Positions 16,117 through 25,964 of a DNA stretch of 64,000 nucleotides are shown here, in pieces; the first letter of the stretch is position 1, and each line of letters opens with the position of its first letter. The translations under genes and the position numbers were made by a program. The notes beneath the pieces are model-generated. The model had not been told where the DNA came from. It did not search any database and saw nothing but the letters and a program-made list of their open reading frames with translations. This DNA is from Streptomyces sp. LUP47B. Lineage in GTDB: Bacteria > Actinomycetota > Actinomycetes > Streptomycetales > Streptomycetaceae. Where the stretch lies: the NCBI RefSeq assembly GCF_001746295.1, contig NZ_MJAH01000001.1:522468-586467 (forward strand). Reading direction: 5' to 3'.

Positions 16117-18453
16117 TCACCCCTCGCCCCCTAGCGCCTGGGCCGCCCATACGCCTGCTTCGGTGCGCGAGCGAAAGCCGAGCTTGTGAAGAATGTGTTC
16201 TACGTGGACCTCGACTGTTCTCGGGGAAAGCACAAGCCTTGTGGCAATGGACCGATTGCTGAGGCCCTCCGCAAGCAGTGACGCGACCTCCCTTTCCCTT
16301 CGAGTCAGCAGGTCGAGCTCGGCCACTACGGCTGCCTGGTCCTCCGGTGCGCCGGCAGCACCGCCGAGTGCGAGGCTCATGCGTCGGCCCGGCTCCAGGC
16401 GCCGCCCCATCTCGTGGATTCGTTGGAACGCGCCTTCTCCCAGGCGGTCTCGTACGGCGCGCTCAATGGCTTCGTACCGCGAGACAAGCACCGGCCCGAA
16501 GGCCTTGAGTCCGGTGTCGAGCAGGGTCCACATGGCTGCGACGGCCCCGAGCAGCTCTGCCGCCCTTCTGGGGTCGCCGTTGTCCAGGGCGATGCCGGCC
16601 ATCAGGTTGATGACGAGCGCCGTGCCGAGGTCGTCCCGGAAGTCGTGTTTGAGCTCGAGGCTCTGCTTGGCCAGCTCATTCGCGACGTCCAAGGACTGAC
16701 GCGTCCAGGCGTCGAACGCCAGCACCCACAGGGCGTAGGAGCGCACCCACGTCTCGCCCAGGCTCTCGCTGAGGCTGACGACTTCCTGGCAGGCGTCCGA
16801 CGCCCCCTGGTGGTCTCCCAGCACACTCTTGACCATCCCGAGCAGGAACAGGGTTATGAGCTGCCCCTCTGCGTCCGACAGGTCCGTGTGACCTCTATAT
16901 GCCGCCTCCAAGGCTTCCTGGGCGGCGTCGAGATCCCCTGCGGTCAGGGCGGTTTGCCCTCTCCATGTAGCCGTGTGCGCAGCCAGCCTCCGGTCCTTGG
17001 TCGAGCGCGCGATCTCGTCGGCCTCTCTCAGGAATTCTTGGGCCCTGGGCAATTCCCCGTGCATGGCCATGACCGCCGCCGCTGCCCAGAGAGCGTTGCC
17101 ACGTTCGACGGATTCGGCCATGTCCACGGCAAGTGCCCGCTCCAGCCAGCGTCTGCCTTCACGGAGATGGCCGGTGATCCAGTAGAAGCGAAGGCTTGAT
17201 GCGAACTCCAACACGTCCCGGGAGCTACCCGGGTCCCGGGAGAGATCGTTGAAGGCCAGCTCGAGGTTACTGAAATCGGATTCCAACCGCTGTATGGCAT
17301 CGGCCTGGCCAGGGCCGAAGAAATTACTCGCGGAGTGCGTCGCGCACGCCCGGTAGTACGCCACGTGCGCACTCCGAGCGTGGACGAGGTCCTCACTCCC
17401 CTGAGCGCGCTCCAGGGCGAAATCTCGCAGCGTCTCCAGGAGCCGGTAGCGCATGTCTCCCCGCGTCAGTTCAGGGAGGAGGATCGACTTGGAGACCAGG
17501 CCGTCGAGCGCGTCGATGAGCTTGGCGCCTTCCAGGGGCGGAAAACCCCCCACGGCTTGGATCGCCGCAAGATCGGGGCTGCCGCTGAAGGCGGCCATCC
17601 TCGCCCAGAGCAGCTGCTCGTCCCGGGAGCAGAGGTCGTAGCTCCACCGCACCAGCGCGTCGAGCGAGTGGTGGTGCGGAGTCGCGGTGGGGTCGCCCCG
17701 GTTCAGGAGCGCGAATCGATCGTTGATGCGGTCCAGCAGCTCCTTCACCGGCAGGGACCGCAGTCGCGCGGCGGCGAGTTCGATGGCCAGCGGCATGCCG
17801 TCCAGGCGAGCGACCAGTTTCGCCACTGCCGACGTCTCGTACTCGGTGATCTCGAACTGATCGTTGACGGCCCTGGCGCGGGCTTCGAGCATGGCCACAG
17901 CCGGATAGTCGCGCAGCTCACCTACGGTGACGTCCCGCTCCTGCGGAGGAACGGGCAGGGGGCGGACGACGATCACGCGCTCATCCCTGATCCTCAGCGG
18001 CTCTCTGCTGGTGGTCAGCACCCGCAGCTCGCTGGAGGCGGCGAGGAGTGCGGTCACGAGTCGTCGGCATCCCGGGAGGACGTGCTCGCAGTTGTCCAGG
18101 ACCAGGAGCATCGAGCGGCCCGCCACATGACGGCGGAGTTGTTCCTCGGCTTCCATGGTCGGTACGGCACTCAGCCCGAGGCTCGTCGCCACCGTTTCGG
18201 CGATGGTGTCCGAGCTCCGTTGAGCACCCAGCTCGACGAACCACGTCCCCTCTGTGAAAGCTCGTTCGAGTGTCGTCGCCATCGCGGCAGCCAACGAGGT
18301 CTTGCCCACCCCGCCGGGACCGGTGAGCGTCACGAGGCGGTGGGAAGAGAACAGCTGGCGGGCAGCGGCAACCTCACCCTCACGTCCGAACAGAGCGGTC
18401 GAAGGGGATGCCGACGGTCGAAAGGTGGCTGCGTGCCTGCTCATGAGGGTCAT
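16117..18453 (-). CDS. ATPase-LuxR family transcriptional regulator
   Basis: A 778-residue regulator. An AAA/NB-ARC-type ATPase comes first (Walker A TGPGGVGKTSL near residue 45, Walker B LLVLDNCEH, sensor-like LTTSREPLRI). A helical TPR-like region spans about residues 380-680. The LuxR helix-turn-helix is at the extreme C-terminus (LTRREREVASLLAEGLSNRS, then SPRTVEVHVEHILHKLG). Such proteins act as ATP-dependent activators sensing a ligand through the TPR region. ATG 18453 or 18444 are the sensible starts; the open frame reaches 18555 but that extension is Arg-rich and unlike the family. It sits between the catabolic island and another regulator; its target is unknown. Confidence 0.88.
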   Translation of the reverse strand: MTLMSRHAATFRPSASPSTALFGREGEVAAARQLFSSHRLVTLTGPGGVGKTSLAAAMATTLERAFTEGTWFVELGAQRSSDTIAETVATSLGLSAVPTMEAEEQLRRHVAGRSMLLVLDNCEHVLPGCRRLVTALLAASSELRVLTTSREPLRIRDERVIVVRPLPVPPQERDVTVGELRDYPAVAMLEARARAVNDQFEITEYETSAVAKLVARLDGMPLAIELAAARLRSLPVKELLDRINDRFALLNRGDPTATPHHHSLDALVRWSYDLCSRDEQLLWARMAAFSGSPDLAAIQAVGGFPPLEGAKLIDALDGLVSKSILLPELTRGDMRYRLLETLRDFALERAQGSEDLVHARSAHVAYYRACATHSASNFFGPGQADAIQRLESDFSNLELAFNDLSRDPGSSRDVLEFASSLRFYWITGHLREGRRWLERALAVDMAESVERGNALWAAAAVMAMHGELPRAQEFLREADEIARSTKDRRLAAHTATWRGQTALTAGDLDAAQEALEAAYRGHTDLSDAEGQLITLFLLGMVKSVLGDHQGASDACQEVVSLSESLGETWVRSYALWVLAFDAWTRQSLDVANELAKQSLELKHDFRDDLGTALVINLMAGIALDNGDPRRAAELLGAVAAMWTLLDTGLKAFGPVLVSRYEAIERAVRDRLGEGAFQRIHEMGRRLEPGRRMSLALGGAAGAPEDQAAVVAELDLLTRREREVASLLAEGLSNRSIATRLVLSPRTVEVHVEHILHKLGFRSRTEAGVWAAQALGGEG

Positions 18454-18586
18454 TCTGGGCCGACGTCCCCCACGGGCAAACCCATCTGCACGCACCGACT
18501 GCCGCCTGCCCCTCTGCCGGTCGGGCGGGACGCGAGCATGTCCGGGGCCACTCACGCCGGCGGCGGGTGCGGCCCGGCCAGTTCGA

Positions 18587-19540
18587 TCAGGCGGTCCTGG
18601 CTGCCGTGAGCGCTCCCGTCACGGTTTCTTTGGCTGCCGGTCGCCCTGACTGCGAGGGAGGCGTCGAGCCTCTCTCGACGAACTTCAGAAAGCGCCTCGC
18701 GGCCAGGCCGCTCGGCCCGCACCGCCGGGTGACCGCGCCGTAGTGCCGGAAGGCGGTCGGGTCACTGAACGGGATGCCGCGGATCGTGGGTCCCGGAGTG
18801 TGCCCCGTTCTTGGTGCGGGCACGACAGCCACGCCCATTCCCGCCGCCACCAGAGCGTGGAGGGTGGAGAGCTCGGTCACCTCGATCTCGACACGGGGAC
18901 TGAACCCTGCTTCACGGCACAAGCGGTCCGTGACGTGACGCAGACCGAACCCGGCCCTGAGAGCGACCATCGGCTCGTGCGCAAGGTCGGCGATCGCCAC
19001 CTGGTCGCGGCCCTCGAACACGTGGCCCGGCGGAACGCCGAGGCACAGCGGCTCGCGCCCGAGCGGGATCCAGTCCAGATCGTCGGCGACCGGCTCGGGA
19101 GCCACGAAGCCGATGTCGACATTCCCTCGACGTACGTCGTCGATCACGGTGTCACAGGCGCCACCGCGCAGCTCGAAGGACGTGCTCGGGGCGAGCTTGC
19201 GATAGCGGTTCAAGAGGTCGGGCACCAGCCATCCGCCGAACGAGTGCAGGAACCCGAGCGATACCGAGCCTCGCTCCGGATCGACCAGAGTGACGATCCG
19301 CTCCTCGCCCATGTCGAGCTCGCTCATGGCCCGTAGGGCGTGGGCCTGGAAGATCTCCCCGTACTTGTTGAGCCGCAGCCCGTTGTGATGACGGTCGAAA
19401 AGCTTCACCCCGAGCTTGCGCTCGAGCCGGGCCAAGGCTCGCGACAGGGTGGGCTGGCTGACATTCAAGCGCAGCGAGGCCTCCGTCATGTGCTCGGTCT
19501 CGGCCAGGGTCGTGAACCACTCGAGCTCGCGCAGTTCCAT
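18587..19540 (-). CDS. LysR-family transcriptional regulator
   Basis: A 317-residue LysR regulator. The winged HTH at residues 1-60 opens MELRELEWFTTLAETEHMTE, with LNVSQPTLSRALARLERKLG. A two-lobed effector domain follows; in it, GSVSLGFLHSFGGWLVPDLL and ALVAAGMGVAVVPAPR are typical. The ATG at 19540 has GGGGAGGAGTGACC just ahead, so the longer open frame to 19750 is rejected. No divergent catabolic gene is adjacent. It may control a distant target or the neighbouring LuxR gene. The C-terminal 25 residues are Pro/Ala/Thr-rich. Confidence 0.9.
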   Translation of the reverse strand: MELRELEWFTTLAETEHMTEASLRLNVSQPTLSRALARLERKLGVKLFDRHHNGLRLNKYGEIFQAHALRAMSELDMGEERIVTLVDPERGSVSLGFLHSFGGWLVPDLLNRYRKLAPSTSFELRGGACDTVIDDVRRGNVDIGFVAPEPVADDLDWIPLGREPLCLGVPPGHVFEGRDQVAIADLAHEPMVALRAGFGLRHVTDRLCREAGFSPRVEIEVTELSTLHALVAAGMGVAVVPAPRTGHTPGPTIRGIPFSDPTAFRHYGAVTRRCGPSGLAARRFLKFVERGSTPPSQSGRPAAKETVTGALTAARTA

Positions 19541-20080
19541 GGTCACTCCTCCCCGCCGCCGGCGCGTCGGGCGGCCCACGGCAGTCCCGCGGGCAACGTC
19601 GGGCGAACGAAACGTCCACGACGAAGACCCGGTTTCCCACGGCTTTCGGCGTCCCGACCGGTCATCGTGGTCACCTCTTTTCCGCATGAGGGCAGGTAGA
19701 TGAGGCTCCACCCTCCGCCTTCCGCCCGCCGCCCGCATTCGGACGAACACGTATCCGCTACGTAGTTCCGGGTCCTACGTGTAGTGCGAGCGCGCTCGCC
19801 CGTTGTCAGGCAGCGTGCGGGGCGGGTTCAGCTCGGATGTCGGGATCTGGTCGATGAGGACGGCGGTGTTCTCGGGGGGCTTCTCTCGCGAGGAGTGACG
19901 GTGCAGGGCGCACCATCGGTGACCGAGTTCAGCCAGAGCGGGTCAACATAAAGACACCTCGTACATGTACTTGCGCGCATCGGGCTCCCGGTCCGGAGCC
20001 GGCCCCTGGGCGATCAACGCGCAGATCATCGTGGGCGCTTTCGCCGGCCCAGTCACGCCTCGCAAGCACCCATCGACCGG
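19541..20080. other. 540-base intergenic region, no supported gene
   Basis: Between the LysR start and the end of the CapA gene. Open frames here have no family features. CTACGTAG at 19758-19765 is followed by the related CTACGTGTAG about ten bases on. This pair of palindromic motifs upstream of the LysR gene could be an operator. Confidence 0.35.
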
Positions 20081-21442
20081 TCAGAGGCTGAGGTGTCCGA
20101 TGCCCTCCCGGATGGTGATCTGCGTGCCCAAGGGCTTGGAGAGCCGTTGCAGGCGTAGCAGGATCCGCTCCGCGGTGGGACGGTCGGCGAGCCGGGGAAT
20201 GCCACGGTCGGCATCGCGTGGGCCGTCCCAGTGCAGTTCGATCGGATGCAGTTCCACGGCCCGGAGGGCACCGTCGCCGTCGAACCGGCTGACCGCGACC
20301 ACGGACTCGTACCAGATCTGTTCGCCGAAGACGCCATGGACCCGTTTGCGTTCCAGGAACTCGGCCTCGGTCTCGTGCTCGCGGCTGCCGTCCTTGTCGT
20401 AGGCACCCGGGGTCAGTGGCTGCTGGGTGTTCTCCATGAAGATGAAGTTGCCGAGGGAGTAGTAGATCGGGCGTCCCCGGTACACCTCGATGCCGCGGAG
20501 CTGGTGGGGGCCGTGGCCGAGGAACGCGTCGGCGCCGTTGTCGATCGTCTCGCGGGCGATGAGCGGGAGGAAGTCGGGGGGCTCCTGGCTATAGTTGCCC
20601 GGCTCGTGGGTGTGCATCGTGGCGATCGTGAAGTCGGAGGTCTGCTTGGCCTGCCGGACAGCGTGCAGCACCTCGTCGCGGTCCGACTCGTGCACGACGA
20701 AGTGGAACTCCACGGCGTCGGTGTGGGGTCCGGGACCGGGCTTCGCGGCGTAGCGGGTGCCGAAGAGGGTCACGGTGCCGTCCCTGCGGTCGGCGGCGAG
20801 GACGGAGGCGCGGACCGAGCCGGGCGGCAACGCGTCACGGATCAGGGCGAGTTCGCGAAGACGCTGGGCCGCGACGAGCACATGGCGGGTGGTGCGCAGG
20901 GCGTTGACACCGGGGCGGCCGGGGACGCGGCCCAGGGGGTCGGCGGCCCGGGACATGGGCTCGAAGCGGGAAGCGACGGAGACCAGGGAGACGCGGCCGG
21001 CGGGGGTGGTGAGGAAGCGCGGAGAACGCGCGTCGGCGAGGGTATCGCCGGTGCCGGCGTGGACGATGCCCGCCTCGGTGAGCAGACGGTCGGTGGACCG
21101 CATGCCGGCCACGCCCCAGTCGGTGGTGTGGTTGTTGGCCCTGGCCATCAGGTCGAACCCGATCCGGCGTAGATCCGCGGGCACCCGCGAGGTGCTGATC
21201 AGCCATGATCCGCCGGATTCGGCCTCGGGCCAGCCGTCGAAGTCCGTAAGGTCGACGGCTGTGCTCTCGAAGTTGCCGAAGGTCACGTCCGCCGACCGCA
21301 GCAGGTCCAGCAGGCCGGGCGAGCGGGTTTCCAGCAGCGGGGCGAGCGCGTCGTCCACGACCAGGTCACCGACGGCGGTCAGAGTGAAGCCGTCATGCAC
21401 GTTGGCCAGGCGCCAGGAGTCAGACAGCCTTCCGTCAGTCAT
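20081..21442 (-). CDS. CapA-family protein (metallophosphatase-like fold)
   Basis: A 453-residue CapA/PgsA-type protein. Conserved blocks are TAVGDLVVDD, TFGNFES, MARANNHTTDWG, TIATMHTHEPG and GHGPHQLRGIEVYRG, in the order seen in calcineurin-like CapA proteins. The founding members assist poly-gamma-glutamate export, but many bacterial relatives have no proven role. This one has no signal peptide or membrane segment, so it should be cytosolic, unlike capsule CapA. I chose ATG 21442, which overlaps the stop of the CocE-type hydrolase gene; the TTG at 21457 is an alternative. It is last in an ABC-importer/hydrolase operon, suggesting action on an imported amino-acid-like compound. Confidence 0.85.
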   Translation of the reverse strand: MTDGRLSDSWRLANVHDGFTLTAVGDLVVDDALAPLLETRSPGLLDLLRSADVTFGNFESTAVDLTDFDGWPEAESGGSWLISTSRVPADLRRIGFDLMARANNHTTDWGVAGMRSTDRLLTEAGIVHAGTGDTLADARSPRFLTTPAGRVSLVSVASRFEPMSRAADPLGRVPGRPGVNALRTTRHVLVAAQRLRELALIRDALPPGSVRASVLAADRRDGTVTLFGTRYAAKPGPGPHTDAVEFHFVVHESDRDEVLHAVRQAKQTSDFTIATMHTHEPGNYSQEPPDFLPLIARETIDNGADAFLGHGPHQLRGIEVYRGRPIYYSLGNFIFMENTQQPLTPGAYDKDGSREHETEAEFLERKRVHGVFGEQIWYESVVAVSRFDGDGALRAVELHPIELHWDGPRDADRGIPRLADRPTAERILLRLQRLSKPLGTQITIREGIGHLSL

Positions 21443-23333
21443 GCGGGGCGCCCTCAAGCTTCGGGCGGAGTACGGACAGGGTCAGCCACGAACGGCCGCC
21501 CGTGTGGACGCGGTTGGTGGCGACGACCTTGCGACGGTCGCCGACTTCCGTACCCCCGGTGTTGGAGTTGACGTCGAAGCGCGGGAAATTGCTGGAGCTG
21601 ACGTCGAGCCGCAGCCGGTGGCCGGCCAGGAACAGGTTCGCTGTGTCGGGCGCCTCCACCGTGATCTCGTACGTCTCCCCCGCCGTCATCAGCTCTGGCT
21701 CGCTGAAGGAGTTGCGGTAGCGGCAGCGCAGGATGCCGTCGGTGAGGTTCATGGCGAAACCCTGCGGATAGTCCTCGCTGGGCGGGTGGACGTCGATGAG
21801 CTTGACCGTGAAGTCGGTGTCGCGGGCGGTGGACGACACGGTGAGATGCACGGCGACCGGCCCGGCGACCGCCAGGTCCTCGGTGAGCGGCGGGGTCTGG
21901 AACACCAGCACGTCGGGTCTGCTGTCGAGGGGCAGGTGGGGCTCGGCCACGCCGAAGAACCGGTCGTCGGGGTGCTGGTGGAAGGCGCCGCCGCTCATCA
22001 CCGGTTCGCCGGAGGTGACCTGGCCGCCGAGGGTCGGCACCGCGTCGCGGGGGTCGAAGTCGTATTCCAGGAAGGAGCCTTGGGCGTCGCTCGTGACGAC
22101 GGCCGTCTCGAGGGTGCCCGCGCTGCCGAGGACGAGGGTGAGGTTCGCGCTCTCCTCGGGCGGCCACGAGGTCGCCGTGCACCAGTGGCCGCCGTGGTCG
22201 AGCCGCCCTTCGGCGGTGCGCCGTCCGGAGCCGCCGCCCATGAGGAAGTACCGCACCGCAGGCGGCGGTTCGGCCATGCCGTCCGGGCCGAGGTGGGCGT
22301 CGAACCAGCTCAGTCGCATCGCCGCGTAGTGCTCGGCGAGGCTGCCGTCCAGTCGGGCCTGCGGACCGAAGTCGACGTCACCGGCGAAGCTGTGGCTGCG
22401 CCCGCCGTGGGTCCACGGGCCGAGCACCAGGTACGCGGGACTGTGCTTCTTTCGGCCGAGCTCGCGGAAGTTCTCGGTGGCGGTGCGGATGTAGGGGTCG
22501 TACCAGCTGGACATGTGCAGGCTGGGGACGTCCGGGAAGTCGTCGTAGAAGCCGCGTGCGTAGATGCCCGGCTGCTGCCAGTAGGGGCCGAAGGCGCCGT
22601 TCTCCCACTGCTCGAGGAGGTAGTCCTCGTACTCGGGGACGAAGCGGAGCGGGCTCGCGCCGCGCCGCCACGGCATGCGGGTGAACCATGCCCGAAGGTC
22701 CTCCGACTCCAGTGAGGCGCGCAGGACCGGATCGGTGCGCACCGTCTCGCTCACCTTGGCCCGGTGGAACGCCCAGGTGGCCTGCTTGAGTTCGAAGGCT
22801 CCGCCCATCCGGGTGCCGGCCTCGTAGGCGCTGGCGAAGCCGCCGGAGTCGAGGAACATCGCGGCCAGGTGCGGCGCGCCCAGGGAGGCCAGGGCTGCCT
22901 GGGCGTGTGCGGAGTAGGAGACCCCCATGGTCGCCACCCGGCCGTCGCACCAGGGCTGTTCGGCGATCCACTCGACGGTGTCGTAGCCGTCGGTCGCCTC
23001 GTTCAGGTACTTGACGAAGGTGCCCTGCGAGTCGCCCCGGCCGCGGCAGTCCTGCCGTACGATCCGGTACCCGCCGCGGGTGAACACCTCGGCCACGGTC
23101 TCGGGTGCCGGCGGAATCTCGCCGCCGAGGGCGCCGTCCGAGGTGCGCGCGGCCCGGCGGCCGTACGGCGTGCGCTCCAGGATGACCGGGCCCGGTCCCG
23201 GGTCGGGCCGGTCGGCGTAGACGTCCGCGACGAGCTGGATGCCGTCCCGCGCCGTCGTCCGCAGGACGCGCCGCCAGCACGTGCGCCCGCCGGGCAGCAG
23301 GACCGGCTGCCACTCGTCGTCGACTGCGGGCAT
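21435..23333 (-). CDS. CocE/NonD-family hydrolase (X-Pro dipeptidyl-peptidase-like)
   Basis: A 632-residue serine hydrolase of the CocE/S15 type. The N-terminal alpha/beta hydrolase core has DCRGRGDSQG, the nucleophile elbow GVSYSAHAQ (about residue 140) and the catalytic His in LGPWTHGG. The C-terminal jelly-roll (about residues 400-620) ends with LAGHRLRLDVSSSNFPRFD. Relatives cleave esters, cocaine, cephalosporin side chains or N-terminal dipeptides. No signal peptide is seen, so it acts in the cytosol. Its start shares one base with the upstream stop (TAATG) of the substrate-binding protein gene, and its end overlaps capA. The context suggests hydrolysis of whatever the ABC system imports. 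Confidence 0.9.
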   Translation of the reverse strand: MPAVDDEWQPVLLPGGRTCWRRVLRTTARDGIQLVADVYADRPDPGPGPVILERTPYGRRAARTSDGALGGEIPPAPETVAEVFTRGGYRIVRQDCRGRGDSQGTFVKYLNEATDGYDTVEWIAEQPWCDGRVATMGVSYSAHAQAALASLGAPHLAAMFLDSGGFASAYEAGTRMGGAFELKQATWAFHRAKVSETVRTDPVLRASLESEDLRAWFTRMPWRRGASPLRFVPEYEDYLLEQWENGAFGPYWQQPGIYARGFYDDFPDVPSLHMSSWYDPYIRTATENFRELGRKKHSPAYLVLGPWTHGGRSHSFAGDVDFGPQARLDGSLAEHYAAMRLSWFDAHLGPDGMAEPPPAVRYFLMGGGSGRRTAEGRLDHGGHWCTATSWPPEESANLTLVLGSAGTLETAVVTSDAQGSFLEYDFDPRDAVPTLGGQVTSGEPVMSGGAFHQHPDDRFFGVAEPHLPLDSRPDVLVFQTPPLTEDLAVAGPVAVHLTVSSTARDTDFTVKLIDVHPPSEDYPQGFAMNLTDGILRCRYRNSFSEPELMTAGETYEITVEAPDTANLFLAGHRLRLDVSSSNFPRFDVNSNTGGTEVGDRRKVVATNRVHTGGRSWLTLSVLRPKLEGAPHD

Positions 23334-24205
23334 TACTTGACTCCGGGGAACTGGGACTTCAACGCGGGCCAGGCGGCGAGGAGTTCGGGCTGCGGCCGGG
23401 TGGTGAAGTACTTGCGGTAGAGCTTGGCGTAGGTGCCGTCGGCGACCATGGCGCCGATCTCCTTGTCGAGCGCCTTGAGGAAGGCGCTGTGCTTCTTGGG
23501 CACCGCCATCGAGGTCGGGTGGTCCACCGGCGCGGACACCGCCTGGCGCAGGCCCTTGTACTGCTTGATGAACTCCGTCGCGTCGGGGCCGCCCACCAGG
23601 AAGGCGTCGATGCTGCCGTTGAGCAGCTGGCTCACCGCCGCGTTCTGGGCCTGGAAGCGGACCGGCTGTGCCTTCGGTATCCGCGTGGGCAGCTGAGCCT
23701 CCTGCGAGGATCCGGTGACCACTCCGACGCGCTTGCCGTTGAAGCCGTCGAAGGTGGAGATCGTGCTCTTCGAGGTCGTCAGCACGGTCACGGTGCTCCA
23801 GAACAGCGGCTTGGTGAAGTCGACGCTCTTCTGCCGCTCCTCGGTGACCCCGAGACCGGACGAGGCCAGGTCGTACTGACCGGCGGTCAGGCCGGCCAGC
23901 GATCCGGCGACCGACGTCGACTTGTAGTCGACCTTGAGGCCCAGACGCTTCGCGGCCTCGTCGGTCACGTCGACGATGAATCCGGCGGGCTTGCCCGAGT
24001 CCTCGGCGTAGGCGAAGGGGGGTTGGCCGGTCTGGGTGGCGGATCTGATGGTCCCGGCCTCGATCAGACCGTACGGGTCCGATGCCTTGCCGGTGTCCGC
24101 GCCGCTGCTGCCTCCGCAGCCGGTGAGCGGAAGGACGAAGCCGGAGAGGGCGGCGAGGGCGAGCAGTCTGCGACGGCCGAGGCTATTACGGGATGATATG
24201 GACAT
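23333..24205 (-). CDS. ABC transporter substrate-binding lipoprotein (amino-acid type)
   Basis: A 290-residue periplasmic-binding-protein family 3 lipoprotein. The signal peptide carries two Arg pairs (GRRRLLALAAL) and a lipobox ending LTGC near residue 29. The mature part has family signatures such as GFIVDVTDEAAKRLGLKVDY and a C-terminal DGTYAKLYRKYF. The ATG at 24205 follows CAAGGAG. With the ATPase and permease upstream it makes a polar/amino-acid-type importer. The ligand is unknown, and linkage to a CocE hydrolase and CapA protein argues for an acylated or peptidic compound. Confidence 0.92.
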   Translation of the reverse strand: MSISSRNSLGRRRLLALAALSGFVLPLTGCGGSSGADTGKASDPYGLIEAGTIRSATQTGQPPFAYAEDSGKPAGFIVDVTDEAAKRLGLKVDYKSTSVAGSLAGLTAGQYDLASSGLGVTEERQKSVDFTKPLFWSTVTVLTTSKSTISTFDGFNGKRVGVVTGSSQEAQLPTRIPKAQPVRFQAQNAAVSQLLNGSIDAFLVGGPDATEFIKQYKGLRQAVSAPVDHPTSMAVPKKHSAFLKALDKEIGAMVADGTYAKLYRKYFTTRPQPELLAAWPALKSQFPGVK

Positions 24206-24267
24206 GGACGGGTCTCCTTGAGGAAGTGGTGGGCGGTGAGAGCGAGGGGGTACGGAGAAGCGGCGCT

Positions 24268-25053
<786 letters not shown>

Positions 25054-25056
25054 GGC

Positions 25057-25818
25057 TCAGACCTCCATCACGGCGGGGGCGGGCGTGCCGGCGACCGGAG
25101 GGGTCGGGGGCTTGTTCGTCTTCCGTCCGCCGGTGCGCAGGCGCAGGTCGAGCCGGTTGACCAGGAAGGTGAGCGGGACCGTCAGCATCAGATAGCAGGC
25201 GCCGGCGGCCACCAGTGCGGAGGAGTTGTACGTCGCGGCCTGCCGCTCCTGTGCGATGAAGTAGAGCTCGCGCTGCCCCAGGCCGAGCCCGAGCAGGTAC
25301 ACCAGCGCGCTCTCCTTGATGTCGATGATGAACTGGCCGGCCAGAGCAGGCAGCACGTTCCGCACGCCCTGCGGGACGACGATCACCCGCATCGCGGTCA
25401 GATAGGACATGCCCAGGCTGCGGGCCGCGCTGAGCTGTCCCGACGGAACGGCCTGAATACCCGACCGGAAGATCTCCGCCAGATAGGCCGCCGATATGAG
25501 GCCGATGGCGAGGACCGCGTAGCCGAGCGGATCACGGCCGAACGGCCGGATCCCGGCCGACGGCAGGCCCAGGCCGACCAGGCTGACGGTCACGATCGCG
25601 GGCAGACCGCGGAACACGTCCACATAGATTCGTGCGGGCAGCCGCACCCACCGGCGGTGCGACAGCAGCAGCATCGCGAGCAGCACACCGAGCACGACAC
25701 CGAAGACGATCGCCAGCCCGGCGATCAGCAGGGTGTTGCGCAGGCCCTCGGTGAGCAGGACGGGAAACGCCTTGAGTAGTTCGTCGAGGTTGAAGAACGT
25801 CTGCAGAAACAGGTGCAT
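25057..25818 (-). CDS. amino-acid-type ABC transporter permease
   Basis: A 253-residue HisMQ/GlnP-type permease with about five membrane segments. The EAA-like coupling motif is in AARSLGMSYLTAMRVIVVPQ, and the family block VFRGLPAIVTVSLVGLGLP is present in the first half. It is the first gene of the importer-hydrolase-CapA operon and is divergent from the ArsR-type regulator, with about 146 bases between the starts. Only one permease is encoded, so it probably forms a homodimer. Confidence 0.93.
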   Translation of the reverse strand: MHLFLQTFFNLDELLKAFPVLLTEGLRNTLLIAGLAIVFGVVLGVLLAMLLLSHRRWVRLPARIYVDVFRGLPAIVTVSLVGLGLPSAGIRPFGRDPLGYAVLAIGLISAAYLAEIFRSGIQAVPSGQLSAARSLGMSYLTAMRVIVVPQGVRNVLPALAGQFIIDIKESALVYLLGLGLGQRELYFIAQERQAATYNSSALVAAGACYLMLTVPLTFLVNRLDLRLRTGGRKTNKPPTPPVAGTPAPAVMEV

Positions 25819-25964
25819 GGCCGGAGCCTCTCGCTGCTCGGACTGCTCAGAGCGGAAACGACTGCTCGGAGCGGCGGGAATGGGACGCAGCCTAGGTCGG
25901 CCGGCCGGCGGCGGCAGTGATGCTTACCGCACACGCGACAAGCATCCGCTGTACGCTGCGCCGC